DNA of 64,000 nt, taken from positions 73,866-137,865 of the forward strand of contig NZ_CP095047.1 in NCBI RefSeq assembly GCF_022919215.1, read 5' to 3'. The notes beneath the pieces were generated by a model that did no database searches, was not told where the DNA came from, and saw only the letters and a program-made list of their open reading frames with translations. This stretch comes from Hymenobacter cellulosilyticus. GTDB taxonomy: Bacteria; Bacteroidota; Bacteroidia; Cytophagales; Hymenobacteraceae. Positions 37,110 through 47,904 of this stretch are shown here, one piece after another (positions within the stretch are counted from its first letter, which is position 1; each line of letters opens with the position of its first letter). The position numbers and the translations under genes are program-made.

Positions 37110-37399
37110 AGAAGCGTTCAACTAGTCTAATTATGTCTTAAGCTAAAAGATACAGTTCAGATTAGCAATCTATTACGCATGCTAGTAGCTTCGGGACCTT
37201 ACACTTCTTTCCCGGCCCTAAGTGCACCCTTATTCCATATGTTACCAGACCCCTTGGTCATTTATCCGCGCTCACCGGTGGTGAATATTCCTAGCATCCC
37301 ACACAGCAGGAATTTATGTCTCGTAGTACTCCGGAAATGTTCTTCCTCCTTATGAATAGGTTAAGAAAAGGTAGCTTTGAATTCGTATGTATTTGCCTA

Positions 37400-37672
37400 A
37401 TGGCCACTCCTGCTCTTCTTTCTCAGCTTCTTACCCTTGGCCAGGCACTGGAAGATACCCCGGCGCGAGGCGAAGACGGCAGCACGGGGCCGCTGGAGCA
37501 GGCACGGACCTTCGTACTTACCCACTTGCGCCAAGAGCCCCGCGTACCTTACCGGGCCGATGAGCTGCTGGAACTGCTTGCTCCCTCGCCCCATATTCAC
37601 TGGAGCTGGGCCGAGGAAAGGGAACTGGTACTGGAGAGCCTGACAATGCTGCACCAGTTATGGAGACGCTAG
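37400..37672 (+). CDS. Hypothetical protein
   Basis: A 90-aa soluble protein from MATPALLSQLLTLGQALE. Helical, with acidic and aromatic residues (HIHWSWAEERELVLESLTMLHQLWRR). The upstream 28 codons of the ORF look non-coding. It lies 44 bp before a membrane-protein gene. No family is recognised. Confidence 0.5.
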   Translation: MATPALLSQLLTLGQALEDTPARGEDGSTGPLEQARTFVLTHLRQEPRVPYRADELLELLAPSPHIHWSWAEERELVLESLTMLHQLWRR

Positions 37673-37716
37673 GGTATTCCTCTATCGCGGAAAACAAGTA
37701 CACCTGCTAGTCTCCC

Positions 37717-38147
37717 ATGACCCCACGGCAGCTCTATCACCTGCAAGCCTCCAACTGCTACCTCGTAAGTGCGGGCTTGTTTGCAGCGCCGTGTGCCTAC
37801 CTCATCCTCACGCGCTTGTCATGGGGCCTGTTCATCCCGCCAAGCTATACGGGCTACTGGGTGCTGGCCATCTGCCAAGTGGCCATATGGCTGCTGCTGG
37901 CCATTGGTCTGGGCTTGCGGGCCGGCCGCCGCGTGGCCATCGGGGCATTCGGGCTCTATGCCCTAGGCCTAGTGGTACTGCTTACCAAAGTAGTACTGCG
38001 CTTCCCTACCTATTCCCATGGGCCCCGCTGGTGGGCCGTCGTGGTGCTCTGGCTGCTACTGGTGCTGTTCCTGGCCGCCAAATGCACCCAGTGCCTGTTT
38101 CGGGCCCACCAGCGGCAGCAACGGCTGCGGCAGCTGGTGGGGCGTAG
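37717..38147 (+). pseudogene. Small membrane protein (frameshift at 3' end)
   Basis: About 143 aa with four hydrophobic segments (YLVSAGLFAAPCAYLIL, YWVLAICQVAIWLLLAIGLGL, VAIGAFGLYALGLVVLLTKVVL, WWAVVVLWLLLVLFLAA) and a basic C-terminus. Past 38140 the open frame runs on into the next gene without coding sense. Adding one G to the G4 run 38139-38142 gives QLVGA-stop at 38147, a natural end 71 bp before the next ATG. Unknown function. Confidence 0.65.
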
Positions 38148-38218
38148 TCGTTGGTCGGGTTGCGGCCGTGTCGTACCTTTCCGGCCTCTTGCGTGCTTCT
38201 GCATCCTTTCCCTGCCCC

Positions 38219-39846
38219 ATGGCTCCACTGCTACCCTCGCTCCTGCTGAGCACTACCCTACTGCTCACTACGGCCTTCGCCATGCCCGCCGCGGCCCAAG
38301 CCCCACCAAAGTGTGGGATAAAACGTTTGGCGGCACGGCCAGAGATGAGATTGTTGCCCTACGCGCTGCCCCCGGCGGGTATATCTTAGTAGGTAATACG
38401 GCCTCTGGGCTCGATGGCACCAAAACACAGGCGACACGGGGGATGCAAGATATGTGGGCTATCAAGCTCAATGCGGATGGCACCCAATTGTGGGACCGCT
38501 CCATTGGAGGAACTAGTCAGGATGGCGCGGCCGGATTTGCGCTCACCCCAGACGGAGGGATTCTACTGGGCGGCACTTCCCACTCGGACATCAGTGGTGA
38601 TAAAACGCAAGCCCGCAAAGGCCTATACGATTTCTGGGTCGTCCAGCTGGATGCGGCCGGCACCAAGCTCTGGGACAAGAGCTATGGAGGAGATTTAGCA
38701 GACGATTTGCGCGCACTGCTCCCCACTGCGGATGGAGGCTATTTACTCGGGGAAGTTCTACCTCCAATATGTCGGGCGATAAAACACAAGCGAACAAAGG
38801 CCTGGATGATTTCTGGCTCGTTAAGATTGATGCAGCGGGCACCAAACTCTGGGACAAGAGCTATGGCGGCACTTCCTCCGAGTATATGAACTCCATCCTG
38901 CCCACCAGCGATGGGGGCTTTCTGCTCGTAGGAGTCTCCACCTCTGGTGCCACAGGTGACAAAACCCAGCCCGCCCGCGGCGGTCTCGACTATTGGGTGG
39001 TTAAAGTCGACGCCAATGGCACCAAGCTTTGGGACAAAACCTTTGGTGGGCCCCTTCCAGATGTTCTGCTCAACGCTGCGCCTACCCCGATGGCGGGTAT
39101 CTACTCGCGGGCTATTCAGCATCCCCAGCTGGGGACGATAAAACCCAGGCGAGCTTAGTGGGCAATGACTATTGGGTTGTCAAAATCGATGCTGTTGGTA
39201 ATAAGGTCTGGGACCACACTTACAACGCTTGGGGCAACGCTGACATTCTCGGCAGCATCCTCGCGACTCCGGATGGGGGTATCTCCTTACCGGTTCCTCC
39301 GATTCCTACGCTGGGAGAGACAAAACGCAAGCCAACCGCGGGGCTTCTGATTATTGGCTCGTCAAAATTGATGGAGCCGGTAGCAAGCTCTGGGACATGA
39401 CCCTGGGCGGAAGTAGCAACGAGCGGGCGTATGCCACTGCGCTTACCCCAGATGGGGGCTATCTGGTTGGCGGGTTTTCAAACTCTGATATCGGGGACGA
39501 AAAAACGCAGCCTCGTTTTGACCCTGTTAGCGATGCGTGGATCATCAAGCTACAGGGCGGCCTCCCCACAGCTACAACGACTGCCACCGCCGCGACGGCC
39601 CTACACGTATCTCCCAATCCGGCACAGATGGGCCGCTTTACCCTGCATCTTGCCGATGCTGCTCCCCGCACAGGGCTGCGCCTCTCGCTGCTCGATGCCA
39701 CGGGCCGTACCGTGTATGCTCAGGCACTGGCTCCCACCAGCACGCAGGTACCCGTAGTCGTGGGCCCACAGCCCGCCGGCTTGTACCTGTTACGACTGGA
39801 AGGCCCGAATGGCTTCTTGGCCACCCAGCGCCTAGTACTCCAGTAA
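38219..39846 (+). pseudogene. T9SS cargo protein with LWDKxxGG repeats (four frameshifts)
   Basis: About 543 aa once four single bases are restored at homopolymers 38301-38304, 38749-38752, 39085-39088 and 39275-39279. The signal peptide is MAPLLPSLLLSTTLLLTTA at 38219. Eight repeats of about 58 aa follow the pattern KLWDKSYGGxxxDxxxxLLPTxDGGYLLxGxSxS...GDKTQAxxGxxDYWVVKxDAxG, a bacterial beta-propeller-like repeat. The C-terminal T9SS sorting domain is LHVSPNPAQMGRFTLHLAD ... GLYLLRLEGPNGFLATQRLVLQ. Each repair restores an uninterrupted repeat, which is strong evidence that the gene is intact in the cell. Confidence 0.87.
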
Positions 39847-39853
39847 CGTAGGC

Positions 39854-40107
39854 ATGTCCATCAACCATTACGCCTTCAGGGTCTTACCCTTCGAGCAGCG
39901 CCTGGCCGTCATCTGGGCCGAAGGCACCTTCCTGGCCACGCGCTGGGAAGAAGAGAATGCCGTGAACCTCTACCACCTGGGCACCTTCTTCGCCGAGGTG
40001 TACTATGACCCGACAGCAATGAGATGCTACGCACCGGTGCCTTCACCAATAAGCGGTGCCTAGAGGACTATGCGGTGTATATCACGCTGGATGACCTGCA
40101 GCAATAG
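39854..40107 (+). pseudogene. Small hypothetical protein, paralogue of 36858-37109 (one frameshift)
   Basis: An 85-aa restored protein. The first part is YAFRVLPFEQRLAVIWAEGTFLATRWEE... Adding one A at 40018-40019 continues NEMLRTGAFTNKRCLEDYAVYITLDDLQQ and stops at 40107. It matches the 36858 gene. It begins 7 bp after the large T9SS gene and ends 24 bp before the next small gene. Confidence 0.65.
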
Positions 40108-40131
40108 AAAAGCCTGACGTACCCTACTGCT

Positions 40132-40353
40132 ATGGCGTTTACCTATCGTATTACCGTCCTGGGCTCTACCAGCTCCCACCCGGCGTTGGCGTCTTTTCTG
40201 CAGAACTATGTCACTAGTGCCAAACGCTTCCCCCGCGAAGGGGATCTTATTGCCTACAGCCTAGCGTATGCGCTGCGAATCCTCGGCTGCGCGTGGAGCG
40301 ATACCCCAGCTACCATCATCTACTACACGGTTCACCTGGAAGCACAAGCTTGA
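40132..40353 (+). CDS. Small hypothetical protein
   Basis: A 73-aa protein (MAFTYRITVLGSTSSHPALASFLQNYV...). Mixed alpha/beta; no motif recognised. The tight spacing (24 bp) after the 39854 gene suggests co-transcription. Confidence 0.55.
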   Translation: MAFTYRITVLGSTSSHPALASFLQNYVTSAKRFPREGDLIAYSLAYALRILGCAWSDTPATIIYYTVHLEAQA

Positions 40354-40658
40354 GATAGGGCTCACAAACCGACCTGCTTTGCCATCGGCAGATTAAAACA
40401 TCCGCCCTACTATCCCTGTGCTTCTCCGCAGTAACGGGAGTACGATTCGTTGATGGGCCTTTACCACAGAAGTAGTCAGCGAGGGGCGCCCATACATCGG
40501 ACAAGTTCAGCGAAAGGGTGGTTCAAATACACATGATGACTTCAGTTCGTGTGGCCAAATAACACCTTGTCGCCTACTTTATACCACTCGTCAATTAATA
40601 GCTCACAGGGTTGCGTGAAGCGGGTAAGTTGGTGGATTCAACACCAACTTACCCGCTA
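40354..40658. other. Gap before the mobilisation block
   Basis: No gene. Contains the dispersed repeat at 40505-40532, possibly marking the border of the element that follows. Confidence 0.4.
40505..40532 (+). repeat. Dispersed GTTCAGCGAAA repeat, copy 3
   Basis: GTTCAGCGAAAGGGTGGTTC, then AAATACAC. Same orientation as the copies at 28475 and 29278. It lies about 125 bp before the mobC gene. Confidence 0.5.
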
Positions 40659-42665
40659 ATGGAAGACGAAAAGGGATTACGGAAAATTATGGAGTTCATG
40701 CGCCTGTTTTCCATCGTGCTGCTGGGCCTGAATATATATTACTACTGCTTTAGCTACTTCAAGGCCCTGGGTTGGGCACCGGCCGTAGTTGAGCGTTTGC
40801 TAGAGAGTTTTACGCGCAACACCTTTTTGTTTAAGGGTAGTTGGGTGAGCAAAACCCTGGCCGTGGTGTTTCTGCTGCTAAGCTGCCTGGGCACCCGGGC
40901 CGCAAGGATGAAAACGTTAAGGGCATTTCCGTGGCTGGCTACGCCGTCCTCGGCTTGGCCCTGGTGTATGGCGCGGACTTGCTACGCAGCTTTTCGATGC
41001 CTGCCGGGGTGGCCACTGTTCTTTATGCGGGGCTGCTGACCAGCGGCTTCTTGCTGCTGCTGAGCGCCGGCGCCTGGTTAAGCCGGCTGTTCAACAACGA
41101 TTTGATGAAGGACATCTTCAACAAGGACAACGAGAGCTTCCCGCAGCAGGAGCGGCTAATGGAAAACGAGTACTCCGTGAACCTGCGTACCGAGTACCAG
41201 CTGCGGGGCAAGCGCCGCCAGGGCTGGCTCAACGTGGTGAACCCCTTCCGGGCCACCATGGTGCTGGGCACGCCTGGCTCAGGCAAGAGCTTCGCCATCA
41301 TCAACGAGTTCATCCGGCAGCACCTCTCGAAGGGCTTCTGCATGTACATCTACGACTACAAGTTTGACGACTTGAGCCGCATCTGCTACAACACGCTGCT
41401 GCGTCACCAGGATAAGTTTGATAAACCCGTGGGCTTTTACGTCATCAACTTCGACAACCCCGCAAAAGCCACCGCTGCAATCCGCTGCTTCCGGAGCTCA
41501 TGTCCGACATCGTGGATGCCTACGAGTCGGCTTCCACCATCATGCTCAACCTCAACAAAAGTTGGATCAGCAAGCAGGGCGACTTTTTCGTGGAGTCGCC
41601 CATCAACTTCGTGGCCGCCATCATCTGGTTTTTGAAGCTATTCGAGAAGGGAAAGTACTGCACCTTCCCCCACGTCATTGAATTTCTGAGCCGGGACTAC
41701 GAGGAAATATTCCCCGTGCTGGCGTCTTACCCCGAGATTGAAAACCTGGTAAAACCCTTCGTGTCGGCCTTCCAGAAAGATGCCATCGAGCAGCTGGAAG
41801 GGCAGATTGCCTCGGCCCGCATTCCGCTCTCGCGGCTGGCCTCGCCGCAACTGTACTGGGTGATGTCGGGCAATGACTTTACGCTCGACATCAACAGCAA
41901 CGAAGAGCCCAAGGTCTTGTGTGTGGGCAACAACCCCGAGCGGCAGGCCATTTACGGGGCCGCCCTGGGCCTTTATAATGCCCGCCTGGTCAAGCTGGTC
42001 AACCAGAAGGGCAAGCGCAAAAGCTCGCTTATCATCGACGAGCTGCCCACCATCTATTTCAAAGGCCTCGACAACCTCATTGCCACGGCCCGCAGCAACA
42101 AGGTCAGCACCTGCCTGGGCTTTCAGGACTTCTCGCAGCTCGAGCGCGACTACGGCCAGAAGGAAGCCGAAGTCATCAAGAACACCGTGGGCAACGTGTT
42201 CAGCGGGCAGGTGGCGGGCAACAGCGGCAAGTGGCTGAGCGAGCGGTTCGGCAAAATCCTGCAGCAGCGCCAGAGCCTGAGCATCAACATGCGCGAGACG
42301 AGCACTAGCCTCTCCACGCAGATGGACAGCATGATTCCTGCAAGCACCATTGCCAACCTGACGCAGGGCAACTTCGTGGGGCTGTAGCCGACAATTTCGG
42401 AGAGGAGATTGGTCAGAAGGTCTTTCACGCCCGCATTCAGGTGGACGTGAAAACCGTGGCGGCTGAGACCAGCGCCTACCTGCCCATTCCCGACATCACC
42501 AGCTTCATCAACCCGTCCACAGGGGAAGATGAGGCCGAGGAGATGATTAAGGCCAACTTCAACCGTATCAAAACGGACGTGAAGGAGCTATGCGAGCGGG
42601 AGCTGCTGCGCATCCGGCAGGACCCGGCCCTGCAGCACCTCATCCGGGAAAAGGCAGAGAAATAA
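40659..42665 (+). pseudogene. mobC: MobC/TraG-type coupling protein (three frameshifts)
   Basis: Type IV coupling protein of mobilisable Bacteroidota elements, the membrane ATPase that brings the relaxase-DNA complex to the secretion channel. The start is MEDEKGLRKIMEFMRLFSIV at 40659. Three N-terminal hydrophobic segments are followed by YQLRGKRRQGWLNVVNPFRATMVLGTPGSGKS (Walker A), LLIIDELPT-type Walker B (SSLIIDELPTIYFKG), and TARSNKVSTCLGFQDFSQL. Frame breaks at 40894-40899, 41464-41467 and 42378-42381 are each repaired by one added base (for example NFVGA VADNFGEEIGQKVFHARIQ). Restored length is about 670 aa, normal for the family. No relaxase gene is nearby. Confidence 0.9.
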
Positions 42666-42837
42666 GGCGGATAAAGGGAGTAGAGCCGCCGCTTACCGGT
42701 GAGCCGTTCGTGTGGCCTGCGCGTGTCTCACCGCTCGATTTCAACCGTTCGTCAACTTTCTGCCAATCGGGCTAGAGCCCCGGATAGGTTTGCAGCGTTG
42801 AATTCCGCTTCGACCCCATTCCTAACCCCACCTTTCC

Positions 42838-44975
42838 ATGGCAGAGCTAGATGAAAACCAGACCCAGGCGCCGCTGTACCTGAGCCAGCTGCCCACTTCC
42901 AACGGCACCATCGCCGGGAACTGGCTGCAGCCCCAGCAGGCACACCACAGCCTGTTTCAGGTGCTGCTGAACCCGGCTAATCCCAACCAAGCGGCGCTGC
43001 TGCCCGCTCCCGGCGCCGATGGGGCCCTGATGAGTTCCTACCACGACACGCTGGGCAGCGTATATCAGCTGGGTACCTCCCCCGGGCAGGCCGACCAGTA
43101 CGTGCGGCTGGAACGGCCCACGCTGCTGGAAAAGAGTGGCGACAACTGGAAGGTCGTGCAGCAGGGGCGCGTCGGCTTCAGTCCCAACGCCCCGGAGCCG
43201 CTTGGCGCCTTGTTTGGAGAGCCAGCTCCAACTCCTGCGCGGGAGCTTGAACTCGGGCAGCAGGGCATGATTCCGGTAGCTACTGCCTCTGAGCAGACGA
43301 CAGCACCGGCCAAAGAAAGTCCTGCGAGCGAAATGCCAGCGCAGGAGGGCTCTAACAAAATGGAAGAAACCCCGCAGACGGTCAGGCCGGAGCAAACGGC
43401 GCCGGCAGGGCAGGGGCAAGAGTCCGAGCCTAAAGCGGAACTGCTGCCCCGGTTATCGCTACTCCAGCACAAACAGGGGAGCTGCAGATTCACTGGCGGC
43501 AGAAAGGCGTCGAAATAGCCCCATTGCTGGAAATGCGGGCCTACCTCGACCAGCTTAAGGAAACCGGGGTGGCCGTCGGCGCGCTAACCATGGAACGCGA
43601 CCCGGGCGGCAAGCTCAGCGGCCGATTTGACGTCAGCTACGACCCGGCCTCCAGCAAACTGGGCCAGCTGGAGGCCACCCTGCAGGGCTTTAAACTGGTG
43701 GGCAATGGCCTGGCGGTGGTCGAGAAGCCCGAGCAGGCCGCAGCCCGCCGGCAGGAAGCCGGCTACGATGAAGGGTACGAGCCCCCGCGCAGCCGGCAGG
43801 TAAAAGAGGCGTTTGGCGTGAAGCAGTGGGACGCGCTGAGTGCCCAGTTGTCGGCCGTGCCCAAGCACGCGCTCACGGCCCCGGAGCAGGTGCAGCAGCA
43901 CGCCGCCAGCCAGCGGGTGGAGCAGGTTGCCCAGCAGCAGGGCAAGACCACGGAACAGGTTATCCGCGAAGCCAAAAGCCTGTTTGACATCGACACCAGC
44001 GGCAACCCGGCGTCGGCTTTCCTGAAGAACTTCTACGCCCATCTGAACGGCGGCCCGAAAACGCGGCAGACCCTGGAAGTCGACTACGAGAAGACCCGCC
44101 AGCAACTGCAGACCCGCTTAACCCAGCAAGTGGGTGCGGGTCCACTCCCAACTGCGGAGCAAGCCAGCAGCGGTCCGGCACCAGCGTTGAAGGAAACAAT
44201 GCCAACAGTAGCACCTGCCGATACTCCGGCCGGTAGGGCACCGATGCCTCATCCTTCCCTTTTGTTTGAATCCCGTGATGTGCCTCAGCACGCGCTTGAT
44301 TCTCTTGGGTTGAAATCGGAGGAGCTGGCCGCCAGCGGTCAGCTGCACAAGCTGCTGCGCGGCGAGAAAACGGACCTGCTGCCTATGGCTGTGGCGGGCC
44401 GGGATGGGCAGGAGCCCGTGCGCTTTGAGGGCAAGATGGTGCTGCACCGCGAAGCCGACGGCTCGGCTACGCTAAAGCTGGAGCTGCCCCAGCAGCAGCT
44501 GGTCATTCCCAACGAGATTGGCGGGCAGGCCATCACAGCGGAGCAGCGCGAAAAGCTGGAAAAAGAGGGCAATGCGGGCCTGGTCCGGGGGCTCAAAGAC
44601 GAGCAGGGCCGGGAGTACAACGGCTACGTAGCCGTGGACCGGACTATGAATAAAGTGGTAGTACTGCCGGAGCACAAAGTAACTCTGCACGACATCGTAG
44701 CCGGTGTGCCGCTCAGCCCCGAACAAAGCCAGGACCTGCGCGAGGGCAAAGTGGTGGCGCTGGCCAACATGGTCAGCGGCAATGGCGGCCCGAAGTTCGA
44801 CGGCACGGTCCAGGTGAATGCCGCCAAGGCCTGCCTGGAAGTAAAGCCCGCCGCCCACGAGCTTCAGCAGCGGCAGGTCTCGCGCAAGGAGCAAGCTAAG
44901 AAAGCCACCCGGGCAGTTACCACCGCGCCGGCAGCTGAAGCGCCTCAGGTCAAAACCCGAGGGCCCCGGCGCTAA
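42838..44975 (+). pseudogene. DUF3945/DUF4099-type mobile-element protein (one frameshift)
   Basis: About 713 aa restored. The N-terminal 120 residues form a DUF-like domain (LYLSQLPTSNGTIAGNWLQPQQA). A low-complexity Glu/Gln/Pro linker follows, then IHWRQKGVEIAPLLEMRAYLDQL (after adding one C at 43447-43450). The C-terminal DUF3945 blocks are LVIPNEIGGQAITAEQREKLEKEG...VRGLKDEQGREYNGYVAVDR and VTLHDIVAGVPLSPEQSQDLREGKVV. Such proteins accompany conjugative elements of Bacteroidota; the molecular role is unknown. It starts 173 bp after mobC. Confidence 0.82.
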
Positions 44976-45068
44976 GGGCCACCCCACTCTTCCTCTTTTC
45001 TGTCGGGCCGGCCCCGGCGCTCAGCGCCGGGCATTGGCTATGCTGTGCCTTACTCCCACGGAATCAGT

Positions 45069-46544
45069 ATGGAACACGAGCTGACTTTTCAGAAAATCAA
45101 GGAGCAGGTAGAGCTGCCCGAACTGCTGAGCCACTATGGCTACACCCTCAAAAAAGGCGAGGTGCTGGGCAAGGGCAAATGGCACGTCTTTGAGGGCGAT
45201 GATACGCTCGTCGTCTTCAAGGGCCGGGGCGGGGACTGGATGTACTTCAACGCCCAGGACGACCGAGATAAGGGCAGCGTTATCGACTGGATGAAGAACC
45301 GGGTCAACTCCGGGCGCATCAACGGCATTGCCCAGGCCCCCGACCGCAGCGTATGGCAGGCCGTGAATGACCACTTTAGGGCCTACCTGAACCTGCCCGA
45401 GGCCCAGCGGCCCCGGCTAGACCTGCCGCCCATCGCGGAGACGGCGCCGGGGGAGAAGTTCCACAGCATCTACACCAAGAACTGCCGCCCGTTGGAAAAC
45501 ACTGCTTATCTGGAGGGGCGGGGTATTACCAAAAGCACCTTGTCCCTGCCGCAGTTTGCGGGCCGCATCCTTAATCAGTTCCACACCGTGCAGCACGCGG
45601 GAATGCCGGCTAAAATTTACGTCAACACGGCCTTCCCCGCCTATCACGAAGGCCGCGTGGTGGGCCTGGAGCTGAAAGGGGAGGGATTTAAAGGCCAGGC
45701 CCCGGAAAGCCAGTTTTCCCGCTCGCTGTGGCTGAGCATGCTGCCCGAGCCAGGGCCGGCCACCTACCTGCTGGTGAGTGAGTCGGCGCTGGACGCGCTG
45801 TCCTACGCGCAGCTGCATGCTGGCGATACTGCTCTGTATGCCTCCACGGCCGGTACGCTTACCCAGAATAAGATCTTCGAGCTAAAGCGTCTGCTTACCG
45901 AGGCAGGTATTCCCACCGTCCGGGCGGCCTTTGATAACGACACCCAGGGGCACCACTTCGACACGCGGCTGCTGGCTGGTTTTGCCGGGGCGGAAAACCC
46001 CATGAAAGTAGCTCGGGAGCACGAGCGGCTGCTCACCGTGGAGGTAACCACTACCAACGTGGCCACCCTCCAAGCGCTCAGCGACAAACTCAAAATCTAT
46101 AACGCTGACGCGACCGTGCACTACTATCAGCACAGTGGGACCACGGCGGGCAAGGGCATCAGCCCAACGCTCCGGGACGAGCTGATTCATTCGGTTCAGT
46201 CGGCCCCCAATACTTTCCAGTTTCACGTCCCTATAAACCGCGACGCGTTAGGCGCTTTCAACCAGGCGGCCATACACAGCCTGGCTTTTGAGCACCGGGT
46301 TGAAATTGCGAAAAGCCAGGGCAAAGACTGGAACCAGGACCTGAAGCAGGAACAGCTGCAGCGCGTGGTAAAGCAGCAGCTGGGCGGGGTGGATGAAGAC
46401 CAGTATGGGTTTGGTCAGCTGCACTGGGATAATCCCCGGTTTGAGGGTGATGGAAAAATGCCGCCCCATACGCGTGGGCAGGAACGAGCCCCCGATTGCC
46501 GCGGTAGCACCTCGGCGATACTTAGCGATATTACCCGGCTATGA
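45069..46544 (+). CDS. Toprim-domain primase-like protein
   Basis: A 491-aa protein. The N-terminal zinc-less primase-like part (LLSHYGYTLKKGEVLGKGKWHVF, GDWMYFNAQDDRDKGSVIDWM, resembling DUF3991) is followed by a Toprim domain (YLLVSESALDALSYAQLH, VRAAFDNDTQGHHF with acidic residues). The rest is a coiled C-terminal part. Primase-like proteins of this kind prime replication of transferred DNA. The start is MEHELTFQKIKEQVEL at 45069. It follows the DUF3945 gene by 93 bp and belongs to the same mobile block. The C-terminal 30 residues look less conserved. Confidence 0.82.
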   Translation: MEHELTFQKIKEQVELPELLSHYGYTLKKGEVLGKGKWHVFEGDDTLVVFKGRGGDWMYFNAQDDRDKGSVIDWMKNRVNSGRINGIAQAPDRSVWQAVNDHFRAYLNLPEAQRPRLDLPPIAETAPGEKFHSIYTKNCRPLENTAYLEGRGITKSTLSLPQFAGRILNQFHTVQHAGMPAKIYVNTAFPAYHEGRVVGLELKGEGFKGQAPESQFSRSLWLSMLPEPGPATYLLVSESALDALSYAQLHAGDTALYASTAGTLTQNKIFELKRLLTEAGIPTVRAAFDNDTQGHHFDTRLLAGFAGAENPMKVAREHERLLTVEVTTTNVATLQALSDKLKIYNADATVHYYQHSGTTAGKGISPTLRDELIHSVQSAPNTFQFHVPINRDALGAFNQAAIHSLAFEHRVEIAKSQGKDWNQDLKQEQLQRVVKQQLGGVDEDQYGFGQLHWDNPRFEGDGKMPPHTRGQERAPDCRGSTSAILSDITRL

Positions 46545-46620
46545 GGGATGCACAGGTGAAGGGGGCTAGGTTCCAAAGCGGGCTAAGAGGAACAAAAGGG
46601 AAAAAGCAATCGGCGTGCCA

Positions 46621-46647
46621 TTATTTATGCTTAAAAAGCATAAATAA
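46621..46647. terminator. AT-rich perfect hairpin
   Basis: TTATTTATGCTT-AAA-AAGCATAAATAA: a 12-bp perfect stem in an AT-rich patch with repeated AAATAAG words, inside otherwise GC-rich DNA. It may be a terminator for the upstream gene or an AT-rich element of the mobile unit. Confidence 0.5.
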
Positions 46648-46727
46648 ATAAGCTAAATAAGCAACAATAAGTGCCCGAATTGCGTTTAATAGGTATAAGC
46701 AACGCACATAAAAACAGCCTGTTACTT

Positions 46728-46982
46728 ATGGATTTGACTCCCGCGCCCACGTCCCTTTGTCCCGGTCAAACGCTGTTCATCTCCTCAGCCCGCCGCAACC
46801 TGCGGCAAGTGCTGCGCCATCCGGCTTTTACCCCGGAGCGCCGGCAGAAAGCCGAAGCGCTGCTCACCGCCAGCACCGACACTACCCAGCTGCTGCGCTG
46901 GAAGCTGCTTGCCCTGAAAGAGTGTGAGGCCCGGGAGGCCCGGGAGTTAGGCCCCGCCGCGCACCCTGACTACGCTTACTAA
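46728..46982 (+). CDS. Small hypothetical protein of mobile block
   Basis: An 84-aa basic, helical protein (MDLTPAPTSLCPGQTLFISSARRNLRQVLRHPAF...LLRWKLLALKECEAREARE). No family recognised. It lies 30 bp upstream of the ArdC gene. Confidence 0.55.
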   Translation: MDLTPAPTSLCPGQTLFISSARRNLRQVLRHPAFTPERRQKAEALLTASTDTTQLLRWKLLALKECEAREARELGPAAHPDYAY

Positions 46983-47012
46983 TCCGCTTTGCTCACCTTA
47001 ATCCTTCTCGTT

Positions 47013-47904
47013 ATGAAAGCTGCCACCCCCGCGCCGACGTGTACGACATCATCACCAACCGCATTATCCTGGCCTTGGAGAATGGGGTTACACCCTGGAA
47101 GCAGAGCTGGAACGCGGCCCACGGCGCCCCCGCAACTACCGCAGCAAGCACGTGTACCAGGGCATCAACGCCTTTCTACTGGGCATGCTCCAACATGAGC
47201 AGCCCTATTACCTGACCTTTAACCAAGCCAGGGAACTGGGCGGGCATGTGCGCAAGGGAGAAAAGGGCATGCCCGTCGTGTTCTACAAAGTGTCCAAGAA
47301 GGAAGATGCCCAAGGCAAGGAGAAGAAGGTGGCCATCCTGCAGTATTCCACTGTCTTCAATATCTTTCAGATTGATGGAGTAGACTGGCAGCTGCCTGAA
47401 TTACCCCAGCGGGAGCATACGCCCCTGCAGGCCGCCGAGCAGATACTAGCCGGCTACGTCGACGGGCCGCGCGTGCGTTACGCGGGCAGTGAGCCCCACT
47501 ACCGCACCAGCACCGACACGGTGACCGTGCCCGAGGCCGGCAACTTCCACACACCAGAAGACTTCTACACGACCCTGTTCCATGAACTGGCCCACTCCAC
47601 TGGCCATGCAAAGCGCTTGGACCGGGTGACGCTCACAGAAAAAGCCTCGTTTGGCTCCGAAACCTATGCTAAGGAAGAGTTAGTGGCCGAACTGGGCGCT
47701 GCTTTTCTGAGCAATGCCGCCGGGCTGGATTTGGCCCGAACCGAGCCTAGCACCGCCGGTTACTTGGCCAACTGGCTGCAGGCCCTGCGCAATGACAAGC
47801 GCCTAATCATCTCCGCGGCCAGCCAGGCCCAGAAAGCGGCTAACCACATTTTAGGTATTGTGCCCAGCTACGAAGCTGAGCCCGTGAACGAGGCCAGCGA
47901 GTAG
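47013..47904 (+). pseudogene. ardC: ArdC-type antirestriction/zincin protein (two frameshifts)
   Basis: About 297 aa restored. The N-terminal ssDNA-binding domain (ADVYDIITNRIILALENGVTPWKQSWN, then NYRSKHVYQGINAFLLGML, YYLTFNQARELGGHVRKGEKGMPVVFYK) appears after adding one C at 47026-47030 and one at 47127-47131. The C-terminal zincin peptidase domain has FHELAHSTGHAKRL (HExxH) and the later Glu in ELVAELGAAFLS. ArdC proteins protect incoming conjugative DNA from host restriction. The start is the ATG at 47013. It is the last gene of the mobile block. Confidence 0.88.
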
